Below, piece by piece: positions 1-22,330 of a stretch of DNA of 64,000 nucleotides (the stretch's first letter is position 1; each line of letters starts with the position of its first letter). The translations under genes and the position numbers were made by a program. Source of the DNA: Lingula anatina (lineage: Eukaryota > Brachiopoda > Lingulata > Lingulida > Lingulidae). The DNA lies in NCBI RefSeq assembly GCF_001039355.2, contig NW_019775524.1, positions 500,481 through 564,480 on the forward strand, written 5' to 3'. A model generated the notes under the pieces. It saw only the letters and a list, made by a program, of their open reading frames with translations, did no database searches and was not told the DNA's origin.

Positions 1-2
1 GG

Positions 3-290
3 TTTTCCACTTATCGTGTTATCGGTGCTGCATATATGCTGAAAAAAGTGAAAAAACAGCATAAATTCCCTATAAGTGACCCGATCATGCTGATTTTCGA
101 ACTTGACTTGCGTATTATGAATATTCATCAGTTCTGTAAGTTTCAAGCCAAAAGAAAAAACAATTTTCCACTTATCGTGTTATCGGTAAAAGTGCACGGC
201 GACGACGGAAACGACGGCGACGGCGACGACAGACGCAGATGATGGCTATATGTACAGACACATCTGTGTCTGTACATAAAAAGAAAGGCA
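3..290. repeat. Dispersed repeat: GGCGAC-rich tract plus 14-bp-arm palindrome (copy 1)
   Basis: A 22-base motif beginning TTTTCCACTTATCGTG occurs twice, near 3 and near 164. It is followed by a GGCGAC-type hexamer-rich tract (about 196-232) and then a perfect palindrome whose arms read TATGTACAGACACA and its complement (about 247-278). The hexamer tract, the linker and the palindrome recur almost unchanged at 8188-8287, inside an intron of the armadillo-repeat gene. This makes it a mobile or amplified module rather than unique sequence. No coding capacity is credible in it. Confidence 0.7.
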
Positions 291-1027
291 TGTATCAATA
301 ATAAGAATAAACTATTATATGTGTGTGTGTGTGTGTGAGAGAGAGAGAAAGAGAAAGGGAGAGAGTAAAAAGTTTGTTTGTTTTTTTACCTGTGAATCTG
401 CCAAGAATATATTTTGTATTACTTGCTGTCCCTGAGAATGGCACAAGTCTGGAAGCCTGCCTCACTGCTGCCGTGAGCCAGCTCATTATTCCCACAACAC
501 AGCCTCAATTTACCGTCTCTGGAAAATACTTCATAATGTCATGTTTTATGTGATATTCAAATCTGACAGCTGTTTTCGGCCTTACGCGTAGGGGTACGTA
601 ATGATCGATCGACTGCTAATAGACCTAGTGCTAGACTAACTAAATTAGGGCGATCGACTGCCTAGTGGTTTGTACTATGAAGTAAAATGCAAACTTCTCA
701 AGTAAAACATTTGCTTCTTGCAATAAGTATTCAAACACAAAAACATGAGTTAGAATTTGAATTAAAGTACAGTTTTTTTTTAAATGCCTTATCGCTAGCA
801 GTGCTCTCACCGTCAACGTGATTCTTGCTGAGAGTGTATTCATAGTAGGAACGGAGTGAATATACCACACAGAATTTTAAACACTTTAATGATTTATTTT
901 TCAAACACCAAAGAAATAATTTTACGTTTTTACATTTTTTATGTTGAAATGTTAAAAATTATACGAGTTCATTCAATGGAATCTGAGGGTACCTGTACAT
1001 TTCTATTTTCTCCGTGGCTAGGGTAAA
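291..1027. other. Upstream region of ICMT, non-coding
   Basis: Contains a GT/GA microsatellite at about 319-363 and AT-rich sequence. A motif with GATCGACTGC occurs twice near 600-665. No convincing coding exon is visible. The last few hundred bases should hold the ICMT promoter and 5' UTR, but I recognise no TATA box or other element. Confidence 0.5.
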
Positions 1028-2903
1028 ATGGCGCAGATCATTGTGGAGGGGCGCGCCAGCCTGCTTAGTTTTATCTGCGGTTCCACGATCTGTTTCGTGC
1101 CTTTGTTCAGATATCTTGGTCGCATTCCAGAAAACATAGTTGAACATTATTTGCCTGTTCTTTTGGGCATCTATTCAGTTTTCATTTTTGCATTATGGCG
1201 GTTGATTTACAGACGATATTGGACACTTTGGCAAGTACGTGTTGCGCTGCAAATTGCAATGTTGTTGGCATGTTGTAGATCTTTGAAGCCATATTTTAAG
1301 GCCAACTGCCAGGTTACAAGCCAACCAATTAAAGGGAAATTATTTAATCTCACTTTATGTGTGCGTATGTGTGGGAGAAAGACACACAAACTGACAAACT
1401 CAGAGATCACCCAGGCAAGTGTGTGTGCGCGCGCGCTTGTGTGTGTGCGTGTGTGTGTGTATGAGAGGGAGAGAGAGAAAGAGTGAAATAAACAAACAAA
1501 ATCCGAGCTCACCCTCCTCACTCCAGGTCAGCAGCCGTGCAGCATTCCTGGGTCTTGTCTTCGGCTGTGGCCTCATCCTCACCTTCTCCGACACCACATG
1601 GACACACTTCGGCTGGTACCTGGTGGCCCTCAGCTTCTTCCACTGGTCTGAGTACTTCACCACAGCAGTCACCAACCCCTTCAGCCTACAGCTGGACTCC
1701 TATCTGCTAGACCACAGTCCAGAGTATAAGCTAGCTGCTCTGGCCAGCTGGGTAGAGTTTACTGTGGAGTGGTATTTCTTGCCAGGTATATCTAGTCTTG
1801 ATTGGGTTACTGGTCGTTAACAGCATTGCTAAACGGAAGGTACAGCAACTTGGCCTGTGATATTTTATCCAAGGTCTAAAATTTTGTTGGTAGTTTGCAG
1901 TAAGTTTAGAAAATTAAGTTTTATCTCAGTTCTACAGTAGTTATCAGCATGCGTTTCTAGTGTCAGCTTCTTTTAATTATGTATTTATGTAGTTTCTGTA
2001 TTTATTTATCTTTGAAATTAATGAATCACTTATGATTCTTTCTCTCTTTTCCTTTCCTCTAGGTCTGAAACAGCTGAAATGGGTGAGCGTATTCGGTCTT
2101 CTAATAGTCATGGGAGGCGAGACCCTCCGTAAAGCGGCCATGATAACAGCCAAAACAAACTTCAACCATTACGTCCAACACGTGAAGGAAGAGGGACATG
2201 TGCTTGTGACCCGCGGGGTGTATAGCAAATTCAGACACCCTTCATATGTGGGTTGGTTCTATTGGAGTATAGGCACACAGGTATATTAATAGTGAACATA
2301 TGCTCATGGTAAACATCTATTGATACAGGTATTAGACTGGTTATATAATATGGTCATGGTTTACCTCTATTGACATATCTTAGGTGTTATTATATGTGTT
2401 TCAAAGTGTTCCAAGGACATATTTTCTGTGTCTGCTGATGCTCGAAAGGTAGGATAGATAATAGTCACAGTAAGCATCTAATCTTAACATCTGGTCAGTT
2501 ATTTAAAACTAATTAATTTTATTATGTATGGGGTAAAACATTTAATCAAATGCACAATTAGGTCAGGAAGTTATCAGAGAGAAGGAGAAAATTACTATTT
2601 TTAGGCAAATTTGATTTTAGACAAAAATACCAGGTTGGATACCTAATAAGTTCAGAAATGTATTTTCAATGTTTGTTTGTGATATGTAGAAAATGATATG
2701 TTTATAAATCCATCTTTCAGATAATCCTATGCAATCCTATTTGTCTGGTCGGCTACACAGTCACTTCATGGAAGTTTTTCAGAGAACGTATAGAAGTAGA
2801 GGAGATAACTTTATTAAACTTCTTTGGGGAGGAGTATTTGAATTACCAGCGGCAAGTAAAGACTGGTTTGCCGTTTATCAAAGGCTACAGAATGGAATTA
2901 TAA
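1028..2903 (+). CDS. ICMT: Isoprenylcysteine carboxyl methyltransferase (ICMT)
   Basis: Four exons join in frame: 1028-1234, 1527-1785, 2063-2280 and 2721-2903, all with GT-AG introns, giving 288 residues (the human protein is 284). The enzyme is a multi-pass ER membrane protein. It methylates the C-terminal prenylcysteine of CAAX proteins such as Ras and Rho, using S-adenosylmethionine. Hydrophobic segments fill exons 1 and 2. The family hallmark region in exon 3 is intact, with LVTRGVY followed by FRHPSYVGWFYWSIGTQ. Exon 4 carries LCNPIC, FFGEEYLNYQ and TGLPFIKGYRMEL before the TAA stop. The start at 1028 is the first ATG of the exon and gives the expected length. AATAAA-type signals lie near 2997 and 3719. 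Identification rests on end-to-end resemblance to the animal family and is secure. Confidence 0.96.
1431..1485. repeat. GT/GA microsatellite in ICMT intron 1
   Basis: Alternating GT/GC runs followed by GA runs. The apparent open frames over it come from low complexity. Confidence 0.8.
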
Positions 2904-5265
2904 CAGAAACTTCAGTAAAAACTTAAAATATAATTTATCTCAAAGTTTTGTATATCCTTATTTCTTCATTTATTTAGATAGGCTTGATTATATTTTAAAT
3001 AAATATTTAAGGTCACAGTGTAGCTGACCTTCATAAAAGAAAACCTTTATGTCTGATGCATGTATTCTTTAAAGTGGAAAAGAAAATAAATTGAGAATTC
3101 CCAGCTGCTGTAGATATTGAAGTGCAAATTGTCCACAGTCCATCTGGGTACGTATCAACCTGTATTATAGTAATTCAATTACTAAAAGTTGTAAAATGAA
3201 ATTACTTACTAGACTAACCGTTCTTTTGTTTTATCCAAGTAGTCATTTTACATATTTCCAAATTATTAAAAGAAATCTTGTCTGATGAAAATTGAATATA
3301 TATCCTGCCCTGTTTGATCACAGAATGTTTCTTAATATTTAATAAAAATGGTCAGTATTCATGTGAGTTTGTCAGATAAATTATGTTGAACATCTTCAAC
3401 CATGAACCCACCATTGCATATCCAGAGTTGAAAGTCCATTATTTGTCAGATATGTCTCCCATGTACATATTTTAACTTATCTCTAAAGGGGTTGTGTTAA
3501 ACTTTGCTCACTTAAAGATCCCATCGCTGCTACTAAGCACTTGGCTGCTAGACCAAGTATATATTCTTGTTTCAAAAGCTTTGTTAGATTCAACTCGAGT
3601 AAGTGTAGAAATATAGATTCAGTGTCAAAGTAGTAAAAATGTTTGTCAACGTCACTAGTGTAATGGAACTTGCAGAAATTTTGCGCATTTTTTTCCCTTT
3701 CAAATAGTATTGGTAATTAAAATAAAGTATAAATAAATCTGTAAACAACATGGGTGTATTTTACATAAAGTTTGCAAAATGAGAATGGTATTTAAAATCA
3801 CTTCAGTCAACACCTAGAAATAAGCTAGAATTTAGAGTAATTTTTGTATAGATGTAATATTTTCAAATTCTATAAAATGTCTAAGTATAATGGCAATAAC
3901 AGGTCGAGGTAGGGTTGGCTGATTTTTACCTGCTGACAATGTAGAACTGTACCAGCCTCATTACTGAGTATAACAGTGCATATATTCATATTTATCTTTG
4001 ATAATACAATGTTAATACATGTATATATACTAGACTCTGTGGGGGATGCATGTGACAGGAGAGTGATATATTTGTGGAAATTTGTTGCATTACTGTTGCC
4101 ATGGTTATTGTTGCCATGCATGTGACAGGAGAGTGATATATTTATAGAAACTTGTTGCATTATTGTTGCCATGGTTACTGCATTCGTCATGGCAGAAATG
4201 TAGTTTTACAACCAAGCTGCTTATTGGTTGAATCATGTGTGAGAGTTTTTGCCAGCAAGCTTCTTATTGGTCAAAGCATTTGAGAAACGTGATACGAATC
4301 TCATTTAAGAGCCGACTTTTATGTTTAAAATATAGTATGTAATAAGTATGAAGATTTATTGAATAAAGAAGGCAAAAATAGCCTCTGTAAAGAAGAGAAA
4401 TATTTTATTTTAAAAATTAACTTTTATTCTGCTTGATTAAATATATATATATATGTATATTCCAAATTCTTAGCAGCTGTGGTAAGAGTAATTCTTTATA
4501 TTTTTTTTTTATATATTCCTATTTTATACTTCAACTAAATTAAAAGAAAAAATCAATTCTGACTAGCTATGATTATACATCAATTCATTTCAATAAGTAA
4601 AAACTTTCATATCTGCATTGGACCAGCCAATGTCTAGCAAAGCAGCAAAAAGCAGAGATAATAGAAATGTCTGGTTCACACTTGGTTATCATAAAGATAA
4701 TTAATCACATTCTGATAGGTAAACCATCATTAACTGTAGTTTCAACCATATAAGGTCTATAAATATTATATAAAATTAATGTTTATATGAACTGTAAATA
4801 TAAGTTAAACATTTCATGCTTAGATATACAGGTTCATAAAAAAATGACCAGTGGACGGAATGCTTCTTTAAATGAGCTATTTTTTCTTTTTAATTATCAA
4901 TACTTGATATTTTATATCAAGCAACAGTATCTTTATTCAGATCTCTTTTTCAGCAAGCCAAAACATATTATTAATTAGCAAAATGTGTGAGTTTGTCTGT
5001 ATGTGGAAGATCTTTCTCTCAAGAATCTGAATTTTAAACATCCTCAACAACCCCATTCCTAACCTGTATGTCTAAATAAATTTCATGAAAAACTTGGTGT
5101 AGCTCTTCCCTTTCCAAACATGTCTGTCAACAGAAGATATTTCTGGATGAAAATGAAGTCCAAACGCCCCCTTCTCTAACCAACTTGTCTGTCCAAAGTA
5201 GACTTATTTAAGAGGAAACACTCCCTTTGCCCCCCCCCCCCCCCCCTCAATTCCTCCTTCCCTCC
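2904..5265. other. Intergenic region between convergent ICMT and armadillo gene
   Basis: AT-rich 3' flanks of two convergent genes. It contains a 70-bp tandem duplication (4047-4186), short AT repeats near 4441 and 4500, and a C homopolymer at about 5230-5246. No coding exon, RNA gene or transposon is apparent. Confidence 0.6.
4047..4186. repeat. 70-bp tandem duplication
   Basis: Two direct copies starting TGCATGTGACAGGAGAG at 4047 and 4117, differing at only a few positions. The high identity suggests a recent duplication. Confidence 0.85.
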
Positions 5266-12001
<6,736 letters not shown>

Positions 12002-12154
12002 TCTTCTTCCTTGGATTTGTGTCAATACGCAAAGCTTGCTGACGTCATCAGTTTTCGTGTCGAGAAAATACGAGACTTTCCACCATATTGGAAGATTTGA
12101 CCGGTCGTGGAATCATAACACTTTAATATTTTGGTCGATATACGGAAAACTAAA
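12002..12154. promoter_or_regulatory. Divergent promoter region of armadillo gene and PSMC2
   Basis: Only 153 bp separate the two start codons, so both 5' UTRs and core promoters must overlap here unless a non-coding first exon lies further out. A perfect CRE/ATF palindrome TGACGTCA is at 12040-12047. No TATA box is evident. A CACCATATTGGAA stretch follows near 12078. Confidence 0.65.
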
Positions 12155-17193
<5,039 letters not shown>

Positions 17194-17706
17194 GTGAAAG
17201 GAGATATGACGTTTGTGTGTGCGTGTAATGTTAAAATATCCATCTGAGACAGTAAGTTCAAGGTCATGCTCTAGAAGGTGTTGTTTTGATGCTGTTTCAC
17301 ATTGCCGCACTAGGCACTTTCTCAATATCTTCGAGCGAAAAAGGTTGCAACTTTGCGTCCATAGGACAGATAAAAATTGCCTGGGAAGATGTGCTTTAAA
17401 ATCGTGGTCAGTATTGTGGCCAAGTCAGCCATCACATGGTCGAAAAGTGGAGCAAAGATAAATATTAAATGTGTCAACAGGCTGGGATACCGGTTATTTG
17501 CCAAGCGACATAAAAATAACGTGTAAATATGCAGCTGGAAATATGCGGCACACCGTCATTTAATACCAGCTGTGTTCAGTGTGAAAATAAAGATATGTTT
17601 AATGTTATGTTGTTGTTAACTGTTAAAGACAACTTCTTATCAGACTGTTACTTTAAAATCATACACTCATTTCAATATAAATGGATGTGAAACATCATAA
17701 ACCCAG

Positions 17707-17754
<48 letters not shown>

Positions 17755-18420
17755 CACGCGAGGCACGGTCCACAAAATGTCTGTACTCCAACAGCCGCTG
17801 TCTTATATGATAAAGCTCTAACAGTCCAGCATTTTCTGTTGTTATAATTTCTTTCCGTACCAATTTTTGATACGAAATGATTCAATCTCACAACAGATCG
17901 TATATACTGACTTGAAGTGGAAGTAATAAAACACCTGCAAGTTGTAATAGAGATTCGACTAAGAGTATCGGTTACGATGAGAGTTGTGCCAGCACTTTGT
18001 TTAAACTCAATTATGATATTTAACAACATGATCTTACCTATACTTCCCGATGGTGCTCTAGTTTTCCACCAAATCCCATTAATGTATACCTGCATTTTGC
18101 AACGCAATATGGGATTAATAACTGGATAAAGAAATACAATACTTAAGCATAGTACACTGTTTGACAGAAGGATACCAGTTCAGCACAGCGGTAAGTAGGC
18201 ACAGGTGTTAAGATCTATTTAAGCCTTAAAGTTTAATCCGTATTTTGTTTATTTCTTCTAGATATCGTATTTGAATGCCTGTTTGTATTACCGATAGAAT
18301 ACATTCACAGAAAAGTGGGTGCTGGCGCAAAACCCAAAATGCATCAATTCGAATGAGACATCTCCCTCTTCTTAAGCATTTTTTATTAAGAGTATCTAAA
18401 GTTTATATTTGAAAGAAGGG
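17755..18420. repeat. Segmental duplication block A, copy 1
   Basis: Closely matches 25655-25940 plus 26345-26596 and then 28546-28760. Shared stretches include CTGACTTGAAGTGGAA, ACACCTGCAAGTT, GCATTTTGCAACRCAATA and AATCCGTATTTTGTT. It is uninterrupted here, whereas the second copy carries insertions, so it serves as the empty-site reference for the foldback element at 26601-28541. Confidence 0.75.
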
Positions 18421-19941
18421 AACATTTTCTTTGATCAATAACGGTAGCCTACAGTTGTTGCCAAAAAGGATCCAAACTTTGCCTTAATGGCAGTTCGTAA
18501 GAACAGACCAGAGTAAATGTGCCTCAATGTTGTGGTCAGTATTCTGGGCATATTAGCTGTCATGTGGTTTAAGTGTGTGTGTGTGTGTGTGTGTGTGTGC
18601 TATTAACTCGCAACGAAAACACCAAGCACCGTTTCCAATTCAAATCATTTATTTCGTTAACCCTTGCTATGAGCTGTTGCATGCCTGTCTGCGTCACAGA
18701 ATGCGTACATACCACGCATTAACTGTACTTCACCCAGTCTCAAACTATAACCCTCTACCAACTTCTCTTATCCAATACATCTGCTATTTTGTTATACACA
18801 TTCAAATTTTAACCACATTTTATCATCATCATTCAGTGCCCTGCTGTTCAGCGTTGGCGATTATGTCTCTCCAGACATCTAGGTCTCCACCATTTATACA
18901 ATTCAATAAACCCTTTTAATGGTTGCATTCTTATCTGTATTACCGAATGCGTACATACCACGAATGAACTGTACATCAGAAACTATCACCTTCTCAGGCT
19001 TATCACTACTACCACCTCTTCTTTGTGAGACCCGTTATGCGCTGTCAGCAGAGACTGGGCGTTTAGGTCAAACCTGGTAAATTGATTATGAAATGGTATC
19101 CACTTGTATAGTCATTGATGTCAACCATATGCTAATCTATACATATATATTTATTTATCTATTTATTTGTCTGTTCTATGTTATAGTTACTAGTATTGTA
19201 ATTGATTGTACCTTTATGTGAAGGTGTTTGTCAATAAAGAATCTGTTACCTACACCCCGCTTTCACCTTTTACATTGTTGAAATTACACTCACGAATACT
19301 ACAAAACCTTTTTATATACATCAACTCATGTCAACTGGCCCCTCTTATACCTTCTCTTATAAACATTAATTATCTAACCTGCTTATAATTACTCGTATGC
19401 CATCGATACTATTTAAAATATTCTTCTATCACATATTTGCGATTTACTTCACCAGTCCGACGCAGACGGCTGAAACAGTCTCGAATGAAAACTACTCATC
19501 TCGCTATTCCTTTTATTCTAATGCGCAATACTCAATCTGCGCATCTCAAATTCCCCGCCCTATGAACTTATGTCCTCACCTGACTCGCTTCTCTAACACA
19601 TTTACGTTGATTCGTTAAACGACAATAAATTCATTTATTATACAGCTAGAAACATCATTAATTACCGGATATGTTCACTATGAAAATAAAACTTTGTTTA
19701 ATACTATGTTTCCGTTATTGAAATGTTTACTAAAGCTCACCAAACCTACCACCCCACCACAACAACGTATGAAAAAGAGGTCAATGCACTGAGTTTGTCC
19801 TAAACAACAAAAATCAAAAGGAAGAATCGGGTCATGTCCAGTTTCGATGTTCGCCCGGATTTCAGGACCAAGGCTTTTCTCCGTGGCAACTCAAAATTAG
19901 TTAATCTAAGGAAGACTTTGTGATACGCTCGAAATGGGCAT

Positions 19942-20175
19942 GGGACTCATTCCAATTAAAACGATCGGTCTATGCAGATCGATTCAACTCTGTGGAGACT
20001 CTCGCTGAATGCATTCAGTTTTAGAGATTAACACGCCCCCTCTAGCTTCAGACGTACTCGTGTAACCATCAGTTATTCTGCATTCTACTCAATGCTAGGA
20101 GGCCTTTCATTCATAAAGCTGATGGTGCTTGGCGACCGATCTACATAGACCAACATCGGCTTTGGGAATGAGCCC
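19942..20175. mobile_element. ~235-bp MITE, family C
   Basis: Left end GGGACTCATTCC and right end GGGAATGAGCCC form an imperfect inverted repeat of about 40 bp. It includes GATCGGTCTATGCAGATCGA on the left and a complementary GATCTACATAGACC stretch on the right. Non-coding. A decayed relative lies in PSMC2 intron 11. Confidence 0.65.
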
Positions 20176-20474
20176 TTAAACACATTAAATCACATATTAG
20201 AAATTCTTGCTCGAGGGATATCTGAAAAACTTAAATGACACATCTATAAACCATTAGAGTGTGAGGAGAATTACGCAGCAAATATTGAATATTTAACGAT
20301 GTCAAGTTGCCAAGGGATGCTGTAATCATATAATGTAAACAGATGCCCTGAGAAACAGTGAAATATCAGAGGTAACATAAGTTAAGAATTTTACCTGATT
20401 ACCTTGAAAATGATCTGGTGTTGATTATTTTTCGAAAATTGTAGGATTGGATTATCTGTCTGAATGCAGCCAAG

Positions 20475-21520
20475 ATGGGATTTCTAGTGAAAGAATACAT
20501 TGTTGCTGTCATATTCGTTCTACAATGGCAGGCGCGTCTGGAAAAAATGGAACGGCGCTGTCTACCTGAAACATGTTTTTATAGGTTCAGACTTGGAAGG
20601 ACAGGTATGTTGCGCCATCTATATAAATTTACCATGTTTATCACGCCATCTGTAGACTTTACTCATTTCACTAAGGAATTGCTCAATTTACAAAGTGCAA
20701 AATGTGTCAATGCTCTTTGTGATTACAATAAGAAATAAAATTGCCGAAATTGCTGTGATAATTGTATCCTTTGTCTGTAAAGTTGAAAAGTCTGTAAAGT
20801 TGAAAATTCAATACAGTGGCTGATACCCGATTCTTGGCCAGTAATCTAGATAATCATATCACGTGAATGCCTTTAACATACTATAATACTATATGGACAT
20901 TGGTTGGTACATACATTACGATTTCTTTGGTGTCAGTGCAACTGCAGGAGAGGCGCGAAACACCGTGTTTTTGAATAGTCTTGCCCAAGTAGCACACTGT
21001 CTTTATTCTAATCATTTCAGCGCAGTCCTTGAATGGAGCGACTGCATTGAGTGCTATTTGCTTGGTATGCGATAGATCATTCCCGGCGCTCCATACTGTA
21101 CAACTTAAAGCCGACCCTCGGAAACCCGTTCAGTGGATTGATTTCCAGACTTGTGATCCCATCAGTGAGGGGTATCCGATTGGTTCCCGTACAAAGACTC
21201 TGCACTACCCGGGACCCCCTGAAGGAGCAGTGGTTACCGACTTCCAGTTTATGTGTTCTGACGGTACACTGCTCGAGGCTCAAGATGCATATAAAGCAAT
21301 TGGTGCCTGGGGTAACTGGGAATATTGTCCTCCAAATTGCCATATCTGTGGAATGGAGACTGAAACGTGGACTTTCTCTGACCTCAGTCTCACTACTTTT
21401 ACCAGTGTTGCTGCCAAGTGCTGCCCGAACTTATTCTTCCGACACGAGTGCATAATATATTATAATGACCATATTTCACAGACTACAGACTGTAGCCGGT
21501 TAGTAGGTGATTCAAGGTGA
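20475..21520 (+). CDS. Secreted VMO1-like (vitelline membrane outer layer) protein, copy 1
   Basis: Exon 1 (20475-20604) encodes a hydrophobic N terminus starting MGFLVKEYIVAVIFVLQW, a likely signal peptide, and ends in a phase-1 donor GTATGT. Exon 2 (21021-21520) starts after TCATTTCAG, joins in frame and runs to TGA, giving about 209 residues. It contains DFQFMCSDG, then GAWGNWEYCP, CGMETETW and AAKCC. This WG.W / C / G..T..E / C pattern resembles one repeat of the beta-prism VMO-I fold of extracellular egg-coat proteins, and many cysteines support secretion. Only one such repeat is clear, while typical family members have three. The 3' end could instead splice at 21516 (AAG/GTGAAT) to a further exon after the CAG at 21581. 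Family assignment is moderate; the gene model is provisional. Confidence 0.55.
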
Positions 21521-21639
21521 ATGGTAATTTCTAATCAGATTGTACGTAAATTTCAAATTTTAAAACGTTTTTTTTTTTCAGTGGGTTTGTAAGGAATCAC
21601 AGTATCTACCCTTTTTCTTGTACAGATTTGACATTAATG

Positions 21640-22330
21640 GATTTTGTTTCAAAACGATTTCCATTCAATGCTTTTTATTATCAATGACGTAAAATGGAGT
21701 ACTCAAGTGGATCACATATATAAAAAAGCATGTGCAAAACTCTATTTCCTCTGTCAACTGAAGCGAGCCAAGCTCAGCCCTGCTGACTTAATTCAAGTTT
21801 ACCAAAGTATTGTGGGCTCAATTCTAGAATATGCCTACCATGTGTGGCATTCAGGACTAACTACAGAGCAATGCAAACTTTTACACCCCGTTTCCATAGA
21901 TTTTTAGATCGATCTATCCCTGTGGGGAGTCTCACTAGATTACTGTCAGCTTGGCCGGCTTAAGCGTCTATCCCGCCTACTAAACGCTGTAAGGGGGTAA
22001 TTAACTATGGTGTCCGCTCGGCTGACTGCAATTTAGCGTGAACCCCCAGGGAGTTAGGTCGATCTAAAACTTAATCTTTAGATCGATCTAAATCTCTGGG
22101 AAAACACCCTTAGAGTGTCCAAAGTCGTGCTTTGAAGATCATCTTCCCTGACCTACACTATGATGAAGCCCTGAACCTGGCAAATATGTGTACTTTAGAC
22201 AAACGAAGGGAAGATCTGTGCAAAACTTTCTTTTACAAAATAGCTAAACCCTCTGACAAACTGAATCACATTTAAACTGAGTACCAATCGTCTTTTAAGA
22301 ACAAAAAATAAATACAAAGTGCCAAAATTT
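21640..22330 (+). mobile_element. Non-LTR retrotransposon (LINE) reverse-transcriptase 3' fragment, decayed
   Basis: The open frame at 21644-21884 encodes a stretch typical of the C-terminal part of LINE reverse transcriptases (KKACAKLYFLCQLKRAKL, then DLIQVYQSIVGSILEYAYHVWHSGL). A second piece from about 22110 (SRALKIIFPDLHYDEAL, then LDKRREDLCKTFFYKIA) continues the same domain and soon meets stop codons. The two pieces are split by a family-B MITE (about 21885-22107). No endonuclease, full polymerase or 3' tail was seen, so it is a dead fragment. Confidence 0.8.
21885..22107. mobile_element. ~220-bp MITE, family B (copy 1), nested in the LINE fragment
   Basis: Ends are imperfect inverted repeats. 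The left reads CACCCCGTTTCCATAGATTT and then TAGATCGATCTA. The right reads TAGATCGATCTAAATCTC and then TGGGAAAACACCC. TTA borders both ends and may be the target duplication. The same element lies in reverse orientation at 56505-56722. Confidence 0.75.

Larger units (their letters stand above)
17194..20400. other. Repeat-rich intergenic region downstream of PSMC2
   Basis: Holds a TA microsatellite (about 17708-17752), a GT microsatellite (about 18573-18599) and block A of a segmental duplication (17755-18420). It also has a diverged direct duplication of roughly 100 bp (near 18660 and 18925, sharing GAATGCGTACATACCAC) and one MITE (19942-20175). No supported coding exon was found. Confidence 0.55.

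Noticed and set aside
1207-1521. Minus-strand frame opposite ICMT intron 1
   Set aside because: Covers a GT/GA microsatellite and lies antisense to a well-supported gene.
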